Of a stretch of DNA of 64,000 bases, positions 10,848-22,059 are shown piece by piece. Source of the DNA: Ctena decussata (Eukaryota > Mollusca > Bivalvia > Lucinida > Lucinidae); assembly GCA_963989385.1 (NCBI GenBank), contig OZ022500.1, forward strand, positions 23,388,460-23,452,459. Reading direction: 5' to 3'. The notes under the pieces are model-generated. The model saw nothing but the letters and a program-made list of their open reading frames with translations, was not told where the DNA came from and did not search any database. A program made the translations under genes and the position numbers. The stretch's first letter is position 1. Each line of letters begins with the position of its first letter.

Positions 10848-12480
10848 TTTGCAAAGAGCGAAGACTCAGACCAACCGTAAATCTCTGCAGTCTAGCTAAG
10901 GCCTTCGTTCTGATGAAAATGCATGCCTTTTATTTGTGAGCTCGCAATTAAATACTCAGTATGTTGTGGTTATTTAATGACTTGGTGCAGAACATCTGTC
11001 TAGTTATAATTTCCATGTACCGGATGTATCTATTGGTTTCGAATAGCGTAAATTAGTACTGTATGAGTACTAGACAGTCAAGAGTATCTACATATCAATA
11101 GCAGCTAACCTGCACACATTAGAATGCGACACTTTATTGATGGTAAGAATCTGAGCTGAACTCGGCAAAACAAATGTTAGAACCTATTTTTGTGCTTAAA
11201 ATATGAACCATTTTTGCAATTTGCAGGTACAACGACACACATTATTAACATGCATTTTGTGATTCAGAGCTGAGTTTCTTGTCTCTAAATTTAAACTATA
11301 TGATGCAGGATGCAGACAGACACTATTACTATACTTAACATTTGGAAGATTTTTCTCATTCCAACAAAATAGCATTTTAAGAGGTTGTGAATATCTATTC
11401 TACTTGTAATCAAATCATTTATGAGGATCACTTGAACATATTGCTATTACAGTCGTAAAGAAAATGAGAACACTCATAATTATTGCTCTTTTGCACTATT
11501 ATTTCTATAGTCAATGCAGTATTGTATTTGTTAAGTACTCCCTCCAAACCTTATTGCCCTAGACAGATGGACACAACAACCATGTGTGAACTTCCCTCTC
11601 AACATATGTATGCAGCTGAAAATGTCTTTAAAAGTTAAACAAGAACATTTGGTTAGTTGTTTTGGGTCTAACGGCTTTTTAAGGCAGTTTTCCAGTCTAT
11701 ATCGAGCTGTCGTCTCCCAAAAAGCGAAAGAAGACCAATGAAACACCTGTTGCAAGCACAGCGGCCCTTCTAGCCAAGTAAGTGGAATACCCCGGCACGG
11801 AGAGTTACCAAGCACCATCACTTGACCCGATTAAGACTGAATCGAATAAAAAAAATAATTTCAAATGCTTTGCATATGCCTAGCTCAGCCTGATATACTA
11901 CAGAGATTTCACATGTACAGATTATTTCAAACTAAAAAGAATGCAGAGAGAAAGAAAGAGAGAGAGACGCTTATCTTGTGGACACTAGAGAACGTTATAA
12001 AAAGCGAGAAAATCTGACATTCAACAATTCATTCGGGAATAAATTCTGCGTTGATTATCAACTTGATCATAATGAATATCCATTTTCAACCATTAATGTA
12101 ATAACAAGTGTTTGCAATAAAATGACTTCTCCCATACTTCATAATCTTTGCTTAATTTTGCCATGACATAGATGACCATTTGTATAAACTGATTCCAATA
12201 GCAATAGACTACCGTAAAAGCTCTAAGTATTGGGATATATTGGTCTGAGCAAACCGTTCAGACCCAGAGAGCAGTCTGATTAGCAGTCTGCTGTTCCATC
12301 TACATCTTTTGGGCTTTCATAACTGCATTTTTAAACCAAACTGTTCCATGTTTAGGACATTGACGGTAATTATTTAAGGTGTACCAATTTTTACGGTTTG
12401 TAACATCACTCGGTACATTTCTAAAGAAATACATGATAAAGGAGCTACGGGTTCAGAAAGTCGTTTGTGAACAGATATAA
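10848..12480. other. unassigned sequence
   Basis: Nothing could be supported here. A 96-codon minus-strand ORF at 11531-11821 has no recognisable motif and no splice context. A short GA-rich run lies at 11946-11966. Confidence 0.35.
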
Positions 12481-12484
12481 AGCC

Positions 12485-12750
12485 TGGTAATTCATTACTG
12501 ACCGTTGCAAGGCGGTACCTTCTTGTCTATATCAATGTTTTGCTGAGTGGCAAGTATCTAGTTAAGGTATCTGAATGACGACTCGTCTGGCAAAGAGCTG
12601 TTTGTTTCGCTCACCATGTGTGCCTTTCGTAAACTGATGTCAGTTTGTGTTTATACCATTTTCCTTTTCGTTTTGAGGACAGGCTGTGGGATGTACTTGT
12701 TTCACTGTCTGATATTTTGTTGTTTTTTCTTAGCCTTTACCAAACAGCTA
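12485..12750 (+). repeat. dispersed family F, copy
   Basis: It shares TAATTCATTACTGACCGTT, CAAGGCGGTA, TTGCTGAGTGGC, a GAGCTGTTTGTTTCGC block and a TTTTGAGGACAGGCTGTGGG-like block with the F copies at 17037, 20280 and 41847. The class is unknown. It could be a fragment of a LINE or LTR element, but no reverse transcriptase is present anywhere in the window. Confidence 0.55.
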
Positions 12751-14600
12751 ACGTGTATGGAATTTTCTTGTCATTTGCAATAGTTTAACAAAATGAGTAT
12801 ACTTCAGACTTTTAGCCCGGTAGCCAGTTTAGAAGATATTACAGCCGAGTGCATTTGTTACATATATGCCAAGCGCAAAAGTGTCGCAAGGTCAGGAACT
12901 CCGTTTCAAACAGATGAGAAGCCTTAGTCCTGACTCATCATCATACTTGTATGTACTTTTCTTCTTAGTAACTTAAGAACGTTTAGAAGGTAATGAAACA
13001 AAAAATGATGTTACTGAAGAATGATAATAATAATAATAACAGCAACAAAACTAGTCATAATTATGTAACAGTTTTTCAAAGACTTTAAACCAAATACATG
13101 TAGCTATCTGTCGAGTTTTTACAAAGAAATCGCGGTTATTGCAGCAGAGGAGATTTTTGCGCTTGACCACAGGTGGCTAGCATACACTTATGCTAGCCAC
13201 CTGTGGCCAAGCGTAAACAAGTGGTGCAAAAGTGGACAGTGCTGTGACCTGGTAGCACATAGGTGCTAGGCTGATTTTCTTACTAATTCTCCCATGGTTT
13301 TCAGACATGCTTCTGCAGGTCTTAGCCGTTAAAGTCCGAAAAAAGCAGACGATTAAATTAACGTCCGCAAGATTTCAAAAACTGTTTCGTTCAAACTATA
13401 TCGTATTGAGAATTCAAAGACTACAGGACAAACAGTGTACAATGTAGATGAGGCGGCTCATTATGAGTCACCTAATCTGCACCTACATTGTTTGCAAATT
13501 CGAATATATCCACTTGTTAAAGTTTGACTGCAATGCCTACAAAGGATCCTTTGTTGAACATACAAACTACAAGTATCAACTCTACGCGCTAAGGAATTGC
13601 ACCTATTGATCATTAAATTCAAAACTGAACTATATTCCAAATATCTCAGATGCTTAGAGTGGTAATCATATCTGTGACATTAGAACAATGGTGATGTAAC
13701 CTTTATTATGATGTATGCTGATTTCCTGTGGTGTAAAGGATTTAGGAAACTAATCCGATGTGACATATCAGCTTGTTACGAGTTTGTCAATGATGAAACA
13801 CTACATTAAATGTCAAGACTGTCCAAACTTGTCTAAAAGATGCCGTAGGACATATGGCATAGGCGCATTCTATCGTGATTCACGGAATCGGCCGAGCGGT
13901 GCTACGATTGAAACTCTCTATGGATGGTACATGATCTCTGCGGTTACAGGTTTTGCACATGTTCTGCGTAATGTTAGGATTCCTTCTTTTGATCGAGGCA
14001 TAAACCCATAATACCAGTTTCTTTTGACATAATCTGATTTGCCTTTTGAAAGAAAATCTGGTTTTCTTTCGAATTATCATGTTAGTCTATGAGCTTGTTC
14101 ATTTCATCTTTACTTAGCCTGACAATATAGAAAGATTATTGCAGATGACATGGTAAGCCAAATGTCAGATTTTCATGTAATTACATGTAGAGAACGACGC
14201 CGTCTCCTTTTTACTTCTTCACTCTTTACTTATGCATTTTTGCTGATGTCGTTCACTCAAATGATTGGACTATACTGAATAATTCAAAATCTGGTACCTA
14301 AATCTGGTACTTTTAAAGCGGTTTAGATTAAAATGACTACATTGTTATGAATGAAGGAACCATGAAAAAGCAATAAAAGGTAGGAGCTTTTCAGTCCTGC
14401 CCAGTATACGAGTAAAGTGAAAGCGGCCTTCATTGCAGTTGTAGTTTTTTCGACCAAGTTCACATGTTTATTTTTTCTGTGATATACCCTTGACCACTGA
14501 TTTGAGTTAGGTTACTTCTATGCGAACCAACTCTTTTTCGTGTATATTGAACAATACAAGGACCTAGGGTGTAGATTTGGTGCCTGTAAACCCCTAGTAT
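12751..14600. other. unassigned; contains a strong hairpin
   Basis: There is no supported gene. An 83-codon + strand ORF at 13760-14011 has protein-like composition but no recognised domain and no splice sites I trust. A near-palindrome at 13448-13480 resembles the centre of family M2. Confidence 0.35.
13160..13212. repeat. near-perfect hairpin
   Basis: The left arm CACAGGTGGCTAGCAT (13168-13183) and its complement ATGCTAGCCACCTGTG (13190-13205) are separated by 6 bases, with imperfect pairing extending outwards through CGCTTG and CAAGCG. It is probably the core of a small palindromic transposon. Confidence 0.7.
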
Positions 14601-14735
14601 CACTTTCTACTTCTAACTGTTGCAAGGCTGTGGTTCTGATTTGGTTCGATATCACTGTGGTCGTGTGGCCTTCATTGTTTACCCTTTTCAGTTTTATCAC
14701 CTGGTTTCTTGTTGTGTTGTCTATAGTCTTATATG
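14600..14735 (+). repeat. degraded family F fragment
   Basis: GTTGCAAGGCTGTGGTTCTG and the following T/G-rich stretch match the start of other F copies. The similarity fades after about 130 bp, close to the MITE at 14771. Confidence 0.35.
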
Positions 14736-14770
14736 TGGTCACCTCGCTAGGGAAGGGAAAGCTTGCCCTA

Positions 14771-14998
14771 AGGTTATAGAACTTTTTTTCGCGCTCAACT
14801 CAGCTGAGCATGAACTTTTCTCTGCTGATAAATATGAAAATGCCGACTAATGTTGGCATTTTCATATTCATAAGCAAAGAAAATTACATACTCAGCTTAA
14901 CTCAGCAAGAAAACAACTGTACTTGTCAGTAATTTGCTATTTATTAGCAGGTAAAATTTCATACTCACATGAGTTGAGCATGTAAAAAGTTTTATAAC
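14771..14998. mobile_element. palindromic MITE
   Basis: The left end GGTTATAGAACTTTTT and the right end AAAGTTTTATAACC are inverted. Next come GCTCAACTCAGC and its counterpart TGAGTTGAGC. The centre is a stem with AATATGAAAATGCC at 14831 and its complement ending at 14867. Nothing is encoded. Confidence 0.7.
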
Positions 14999-15154
14999 CT
15001 CGGGGCCTGACTGCCTTCCTTTACATTATGTATGTGTAATACTGCTTGATACCAGTGGTGGGCGATGTTCTATGATGGAGGCACTTCCTGATTGCTTTCC
15101 TTCATATTCTGAAACTTATAGATCCTGATCTAGACATGTAGTATATGACATCTT

Positions 15155-15155
15155 A

Positions 15156-15202
<47 letters not shown>
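15155..15202 (+). repeat. (AAT)n microsatellite
   Basis: About 15 uninterrupted AAT/TAA repeats. Confidence 0.97.
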
Positions 15203-16213
15203 GAAAATAAAAGAAAACATATTTGACACTATGTTTGTGAAAACTATCTGGAAAAAGCATACCAAATACCCATACGATGTTTAACGATTTAAAATGCTTC
15301 TCTCTATATATTTTAAACTATCGTATTTGATGACTCCGGCGTTGGACTATCTTCTGTCAAATGAGAGATGAAAGACAAACAAGTCCTCTTATACAGGCTT
15401 CGTAGGCAGTCATAGCATTCATAACATAAGTACATATTGGAAGCTTAGGCACCGTAAACCAGACAGTATTAAATAATGTTTATGCTTCGTTAACTTGTCA
15501 TTGACTACAAAAATGCCCTGATAAATACGCCGAGACATGAGATAACATATATTACTTAAAAATAGCAAACATTCTGCTCTGGATGTATCAGCGCCATCCA
15601 TTCAGAATGTTTCTTGATCACATAAACAATATACGGCTCTTAAAGAATCTAAAGAAAGAGAAGTGAAGACTTCGAGGACTGAGCTTCTCTGCTATCTAGG
15701 AAAGACAAATAATGATTTATGGAACATTTACTCATGGTATAGTTTAAATAAAGCCATGGGCTTATTCCGGACTTACAGAGTACGGTTTATCATGTCATCC
15801 ACATGGCGTTTTCTGTCATTGGCAGGTCAGCCGTTCTATGAGATAAAATCAAAACAGCAAATTTTAAGATTGACCCGAGCATTTGTGCAGTCTGACATGA
15901 GACTTCTCTGTTTGTACAAAACCTTTATGCATCGTATTTGATCTGTACAGTGAAGATCGAAGTCTCTGGCCAAAATATACATAAGAATTCCATCATGTAT
16001 TAAGGCACCGTTGATCAAAGCGCCCCTCTGTTGACGTGACCTATATTGCCTATTCAAATAGATCATGGTTTCGATTACATAATCCTTCTGTTTGGTATCC
16101 TTTATCAAATGTTATTTCATCTTTACTAAGTCTGTCAGAATCTTATTACCGTAGTTGAAAGATTATTGCAGATGACATGGAAATTCATTGTTGAAGTTCT
16201 TGGTTTCTGGATA
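15203..16213. other. unassigned sequence
   Basis: ORFs of 60-92 codons are present on both strands, but none has a domain, codon bias or splice context that supports it. Confidence 0.35.
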
Positions 16214-16420
16214 GGGTCAAGTCGGGTAACTTCGGACATCGGGTAAATTCGGACATACCATTGCAAACAGTAAAACTCCAGATAAAACGGCTCATAATGA
16301 GCCGTCTCATCAGGATTTTCACTGTTTGCCCAGTTAGTTTTAATTCCAAGCAACTGACATATAAAGGAAACAATGCCACTGTCCGAATTTACCCGCTGTC
16401 CGAATTTACCCGACTTATCC
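16214..16420. mobile_element. palindromic MITE, family M2, copy 2
   Basis: It has the same doubled GGGTAA-TTCGGACA subrepeats at both ends and the same ACGGCTCATAATGAGCCGT centre as the copy at 8597. The two copies are highly alike by eye, which suggests fairly recent spread. Confidence 0.85.
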
Positions 16421-16543
16421 TATATAGACACAAGCATTATAAAGGGGTAAAAGTTGTTTTGAAAAGTTATCATTACTTTTGTCGTTTTTCATAAGAAGAT
16501 ACCCTGTAATTTGTGATCTATCAATAAATGTTTTTCATTTTAG

Positions 16544-16829
16544 GTTTTTGTGTACATTAAAACCCTTTGGCATATGCGCTTATATGATACGTTTAAGTAT
16601 CATTGCCTTTATCATGATGCCATCACTGATAGCATCATTGACAAGCTTTGCGGAAGTTTTAAATACATGTAATATCACATCTAAGGTCGGATGTGCTTTA
16701 CGGAGATGGAAACAGAGAAAGGGTGAGAATAACCCCTGGAAGACCATGAAATGTTGTCGTCAGTTCTTGTTTCAAACGTGTAAAAAGCATTATCGAAGAC
16801 CAAGCGAAAAACAAAGCCCAGTCTTTTGA
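16544..16829 (+). CDS. possible terminal exon of an unrecognised gene (low confidence)
   Basis: A splice acceptor-like TTTTTCATTTTAG ends at 16543 and is followed by an open frame of 94 codons, entered after one base, that ends at TGA 16827-16829. The predicted segment has a hydrophobic stretch (IRLSIIAFIMMPSLIASLT) that could be a membrane helix. After that comes a basic, Cys-containing tail (KVGCALRRWKQRKG, then KHYRRP) that would be cytoplasmic. I recognise no family. No upstream exon was found, and the flanking DNA is full of MITEs. It may equally be a chance ORF or a decayed element. Confidence 0.2.
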
Positions 16830-16948
16830 TACTGACCGTTGAAACGACATTATTTCTGTGCGTGCAGGATATGTATTTCCTGACACGAAGATTTGCTTAA
16901 GTATTCCGAACTGTATTAAAATGGCTAACCATTGTCTGAAAGAATAAA

Positions 16949-17474
16949 TGAGCCGCGACACGACAAAACCAACAAAGTGGTTGTGCGCCCAGCGCATACT
17001 CAGATAAGCCTGGGCATCCGCCCAGTCTGATCAGAGCCCCCCAGTAATTCATTACTGACCGTTCCAAGGCGGTAGTTCTGTTGTGGTTCTCTGTTGCCTG
17101 TTTTTGGTGTCAGAGTTTCTGTGATGTTTTACCTTATGTATGTTCTTATTTTTTGGTTCGGTTTGGGTTGCTGAGTGGCCACCTTTTGGGAACAAGCTGC
17201 TCACTCGGTTGGCCATATGTTCTCTGTATCTTGATTATTTGTAATCTTAGTTGTTTCCAACTATGGTTTGAGGGCTGGATTTGGATTTTGATTGTTTCAG
17301 TTCCTGGTCTTTGCATACTTTTTACTTTCGTTGTCCGCATGGAGGTAGCTTAGACACCTAGCTATCCTTTAAGCGCTTAGCGAAGAATCTGGTCAGATTG
17401 AGCAGATACCTAGGCTGATCTGAGTCTGCGCTGGGCACACAACCACTTTGTTGGTTGTCTCGTGTCGCGGCTCA
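16949..17474. mobile_element. palindromic MITE, family M1, copy 2, split by an insertion
   Basis: The left half runs from GAGCCGCGACACGAC to CAGTCTGATCAGAG (about 17035). The right half resumes at GTCCGCATGGAGGTAGC (from about 17333) and ends GTCGCGGCTC. About eight bases of the usual centre are missing at the join, and about 296 bp of family F DNA is inserted. This is a clear nested insertion. Confidence 0.85.
17037..17332 (+). repeat. dispersed family F, copy nested in an M1 MITE
   Basis: It begins CCCAGTAATTCATTACTGAC and ends TTTTTACTTTCG. From GTTGTGGTTCTCTGTTGCC onward it is almost identical to 20280-20535, with a handful of differences over about 255 bp. Both strands carry long stop-poor frames that repeat in both copies, but the predicted peptides are biased and unrecognised. 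Confidence 0.75.
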
Positions 17475-19392
17475 GATATGGTAATGAAATATAAGCATTA
17501 GACCGACACTTAACGAGGTAATAAGGCGGACAGAAGATAGTCCACCAGCAGAGTTTTGGTTCTGGCAACATTGTCCTAGCTGGGGAGACTGTGAGTATCC
17601 TGACACAATTTTTAACAATAAAATTGAATATTCCAGGACATGAGTGGGTGTATATGAATGACATAATACAAAAGTAAATATCCTAACGTATGCCCTTGGA
17701 AGTTCGTTTTTATTCTCGAAAGAATGTAGCTGGACAATCTCTTAAAAACGCGTCATTTTTTTTCTTTCAAATCTCCTTGTTCTTCTGTTTGTTGCTCACG
17801 TTCACTATCAAACTTTGCTAATCCTTTACACAACAACCTATTCTCTGACCAGTAACAGTAAGGTAGTCTATATTTGTCACGTGTTAATAAGTGAAAATAC
17901 ACGTTTTATGTTTTTTTATTTTTTTTTTATTTTTTTATTTTTTGTTTTTTTTTTCAAATCATTTTATGTGCAAAGTCTCACATTCTTGAAAAAAATCGAT
18001 TTGGTTATGTGAAAGCTAAAATGAAGAATGAGCATTTTGAAAATATGGTATCGCTTACCAGTTTTCAATATTCTGAAAACCTTGAGATTCCTGTTTGCTT
18101 CTTTTTTGAAAAACAGAAAAAAGACTTTACGCTGAAGTACACATAGAGCTTGCTGAGTGTTGCGTGTTTTGAGACTATATATAAATATAATATATCATTT
18201 AAGGGTTAATCGGGACTAGCCTAGTTTCTAGAGAATAAAATGTCATATTGATATCCAATACTACGCCAGATAATTGATGGATGGGTGTTGCAAATAAATG
18301 TAGAGTTAAATGGGTGAAGGATGCCATGGTCAGGGCATGGTAGGGACAGATTCAAAAAGATATAACGACTGTTATTCGCACATTTGCCATAGATTGCGTT
18401 TCCGCATCTATCAAAACAGCCCAAGGCTAAATCTTTAATTTACTGGCATTTTCATCAATATATACATCCATCAATACATCCATTCATTCATCCGCCCGTC
18501 CGTCTATCCATCCATCCATCCATCGGAGTCTTCATGATAATATGTGATGGCGACCATATCAAAAAGGGGAAATTTGGGCTGAAGGTACATGTATACTACT
18601 GTGGTGTATGTATGGGTCTACACACCGCATACCACAATCCATTTAAGATTAATTCATATCGTCCGTTAGTGGAGTCGAAGTGATCTTTATAAGAGCTAAC
18701 TACATAGTGTCTGAGCTCTTATTCAGTAACGACTATAATTTCTCGCAACGAGCTTTCGGTGTCATATGAAGTTAAACAGCAATTCATGCAGTATTTAATC
18801 GACCGTTCGATACACTTATCTTTCGAAGTAACATAGATCATTGTTATCGCAAAGCGCCAAGACAATTACTTTATATTTGCATTATTTGCGCTACAGCATA
18901 AATGCATGTTGTAATTATCTATAATTTTAGTAATGTCCAAATAGTTTCCAAATATCTACTAAGCTCAAAATGACGTACGATGGAATTGTTTCCTTGTGAA
19001 CTGTAAAGATGATTAAGATATTATACGCATGTATGACTGTCTGAGCATGAGATGGGATAAATTGATGTAACATAATAGTATCTATAATTATGCATAACTT
19101 GTCTTACTGTACGGGTCCGTACTGCTAGGCAGTCATGTTAATCAAAATAAGGGTTTTAATGTTTCACATAAATGCAATACGGTTCTAGACAATGTCAAAG
19201 GAAGAAGATGTATCATGTATATTATGACGTATCATGTATATTATGACGTATCATGTATATTATGACTACTTCAGTACTGCTACAGGGACTCCGGAGCATT
19301 GGTTTACAACGTTAAATGTTACAGGAACCGTAAATTGCGCGATGCATACAGTCATAATCATTTTGTACACAGTTACATAGTAAAATAACTTT
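17475..19392. other. unassigned; poly-T tract, CATC run and a minisatellite
   Basis: A T-rich tract lies at 17909-17955 and a degenerate (CATC)n / (CCAT)n run at about 18465-18525. No gene is supported in this stretch. Confidence 0.5.
19210..19266 (+). repeat. minisatellite, 3 x 19 bp
   Basis: Three perfect tandem copies of GTATCATGTATATTATGAC. The lack of differences suggests a recent expansion. Confidence 0.95.
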
Positions 19393-20277
19393 AAGGACCT
19401 GGTACGATAAGGCTCGTTTTTTGGTCCCCCATTCAGAATCTTAAAATTGCATGGTTTCTTTTACTGATCATCTGTGTCTATGGGAACTAACAGAAATAAT
19501 ATGTTTTGCCTTTTTGAGCTCCCCGAACAACATGATTTCAGACATGACTCTGATGTTTCAGAAATATTAAGGAAAACTGCCAGAAAAAAAAAAGTTTAAA
19601 AGCTTTACCTTTAAAGAATTATAACAGTTACAATAGCTTTTGAAAGGACTTGATAATAGGCTTTTGGTGGAAAGCTACATATTGGCTACCATTGCTATAT
19701 ATACCCACCTGTTCACTGCAGAAGACCGGTCAAGATACCCCCTTCCACTCAAGTTTGGAAGTCACAAGACGCCAACCAAAAATTCCAACAGATCAGAAAA
19801 AGAAAATATGTACCAAATTAATCCATGTGCTAAGAAAATAAATACCAACAACATATGTTTATTTTGCTATGAGCAGAGATATGGGCGTTTTTATGTTGAG
19901 AAAACCGGAAAACAGTTCAAAAGCTGCCAGTTTCGTAACAAAAAGTTAAGAAGAAACAAAAAGTCCGGTCTGCAGCACATTTGATATTTTTATGTTAACA
20001 TTTCACAACTTTGTCTTTATTAAAAACAAAGGCTCGTAAATTTTGAAAGCCACAAAGGCTAACAAATTCGTCATTTTCGTCAAAAACCATTGGGTGTATG
20101 GATATGTTCAAGATAAATAAAAACAACACCATTTTTTGCAAGAACTTGTGAATTTTGTGTTTGTAGTTTCATTTTAGGTTGGGACGTTCCAATATATGTA
20201 TTTTTATCATCGAACTGGAACTTTCGAAAAATGAATTTTCATGGGGCCAAATATGGGCCTTATCATACCAGGTCCTT
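19393..20277. mobile_element. 885-bp element with ~21-bp terminal inverted repeats
   Basis: The ends are AAGGACCTGGTACGATAAGG and the complement of CCTTATCATACCAGGTCCTT, one mismatch apart. A fragment of the same family, with the ATTGCATGGTTTCT block, starts near 63806. A 114-codon ORF at 19640-19984 lies inside, but it is Lys/Asn-rich and unrecognised, so the element is probably non-autonomous. Confidence 0.75.
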
Positions 20278-20279
20278 TT

Positions 20280-20535
20280 CGTTGTGGTTCTCTGTTGCCT
20301 GTTTTTGGTGTCAGAGTTTCTGTGATGCTTTACCTTATGTATGTTCTTATTATTTTTGGTTCGGTTTGGGTTGCTGAGTGGCCACCTTTTGGGAACAAGC
20401 TGCTCACTCGGTTGGCCATATGTTCTCTGTATCTTGATTATTTGTAATCTTAGTTGTTTCCAACTATGGTTTGAGGGCTGGATTTGGATTTTGATTGTTT
20501 CAGTTCCTGGTCTTTGCATATTTTTTACTTTCATT
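20280..20535 (+). repeat. dispersed family F, copy abutting a TIR element
   Basis: Nearly identical to the nested copy at 17080-17332. It starts within a few bases of the right TIR of the 19393-20277 element and lacks the TAATTCATTACTGACC lead-in of other copies. Confidence 0.75.
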
Positions 20536-20788
20536 CAGCCGCTGGAACTAGAGCTCTACACCAATGCAGAGACAGTTCCACCATAGTCATAGTGTGCGTA
20601 TTGGATGGGACACTTGAATGTATTGATTACCTCGCATGAAACAGAACAATAAAGAAATAATGTTTCTTTCCTTAAAAAAAGGTAACGCTGGAATATACAA
20701 CATAAGGTCATTTGAAACGTTTTCACCTCTTCCAAATGGGGATCAACTCTTAAAGGAAAGAATTTGCTTTCTTAAATGGAAGTAAAAT

Positions 20789-21024
20789 GAGCCGCGACGC
20801 GAGAAAACCAACAATGTGGTTGTGCGCCCAGCGCAGACTCAGATCAGCCTGGGCATTCACCCAGTCTGATCAGACACTTTGCTAAGCGCTTAAAGGGTAG
20901 CTGAGGGACTAAGCTACCTTCATGCGGAAAGCGAAGACTCTGATCAGACTGGGCGGATGCCCAGGCTGATCTGAGTCTGCGCTGGACGCACGACCACATT
21001 GTTGGTTTTGTCACGTCGCGGCTC
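20789..21024. mobile_element. palindromic MITE, family M1, copy 3
   Basis: Full-length, from GAGCCGCGACGCGAG to GTCACGTCGCGGCTC. An M3-like fragment (GGGATCAACTCTTAAAGG) lies just upstream at 20740. Confidence 0.85.
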
Positions 21025-21301
21025 AAATGTAGAAGTTGATACATACACCAGAAGCATACTAGTAATTGAGATTTTACGAACTGACTTACATAACGCCTCG
21101 ACTCCAGCTAATGACGACTGTAACGTGATGAAATGTCGAACACGCGATATATCAGCATGATTGTGGTGTCCAATGAAGTTAAACAGCCATTCTTGTTGTA
21201 TTTATTGACCACTAGAGACTCTTATGTCCCCGATTAACAAGACGTATTAGGATAGACAAAAGTCTAATAGAGCTCTTGTTATCGTAGGAGCACAGAGGCA
21301 A

Positions 21302-21547
21302 TTGAGCCGCGACATGAGACAACCAACAAAGTAGTTGTGCGCCCAGCGCAGACTCAGATCAGCCTGGGCATCCGCCCAGTCTGATCAGAGTCTTCGCTGT
21401 CCGCATGATGGTAGCTTAGACCCTAAGCTACCCGCTACCCTTTGAGCCTGTACCGAAGGGTCTGATCAAACTGGGCAGATGCCCAGGCTGATCTGAGTCT
21501 AGGCTGGGCGCACAACCACATTGTTGGTTTTGTCGTGTCGCGGCTCA
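21302..21547. mobile_element. palindromic MITE, family M1, copy 4
   Basis: Full-length copy with TTGAGCCGCGACATGAG and TCGTGTCGCGGCTCAA ends, 277 bp beyond copy 3. Confidence 0.85.
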
Positions 21548-21657
21548 ATTATTCTACATTTGCATTACAGAAGACTTCGGTAAAGATGCATACGGTAATT
21601 AACTGTAAATGGAATTTAAAGCCAAATATTGTCTTCCCAGTCTGACGACCATTTACA

Positions 21658-21875
21658 AGAGCGTAGCTACCTATACGGCAAATACGCAAGTGCGTATTGA
21701 AATTTTGTCAAAATTGACAAAATTTCAAAACGCACCTGCATATTTGCATGCTGAAAATTTATAAATTAGACAAGATTTCAATACCAATTACCAAAGTGGC
21801 TGAAATGCTAGCTTTCCCTTCAAGAAGTAGAGAATAAAACATGGTTGTACGTATTATGAAATAGTTACGCCCCTG
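21658..21875. mobile_element. 218-bp hAT-type MITE with perfect 8-bp duplication
   Basis: The left end is AGAGCGTAGCTA. The right end is TAGTTACGCCCCTG, the complement of CAGGGGCGTAACTA. The 8-bp direct repeat CATTTACA flanks it at 21650-21657 and 21876-21883. An 8-bp duplication with a CAGGGGCGTA-like end is the hAT superfamily signature. The leading C of the left end is missing or shared with the duplication. Confidence 0.85.
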
Positions 21876-21883
21876 CATTTACA

Positions 21884-22052
21884 TCAAGAACTCTGCCTCT
21901 GAGATGTGCTGTTGTTAGGTCGAAGTCCTGACCACAAACCGAGCACATTTCTTTCACCCTTAATCTCCTAATCCTAGTAATAAAATCTTCATCAGAAGTA
22001 TTACTATCAAAATTAATGGCATGTTCGACCTTTCGATTCGGATACTGAAAAT
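21884..22052 (-). pseudogene. ORF remnant interrupted by the hAT MITE
   Basis: Reading the minus strand from a possible acceptor (TTTTCAG, 22053-22059), an open frame includes the motif CSVCGQDFDLTTAHLRGR, a CxxC followed by His, as in some zinc-binding or HNH-like folds. It reaches the MITE edge at 21883. If the MITE and one CATTTACA copy are ignored, the frame stays open for about 25 more codons into DNA upstream of 21650. I do not recognise the protein. It may be a decayed transposase or an exon of a host gene; the fold suggestion is speculative. Confidence 0.3.
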
Positions 22053-22059
22053 GAGCTGA

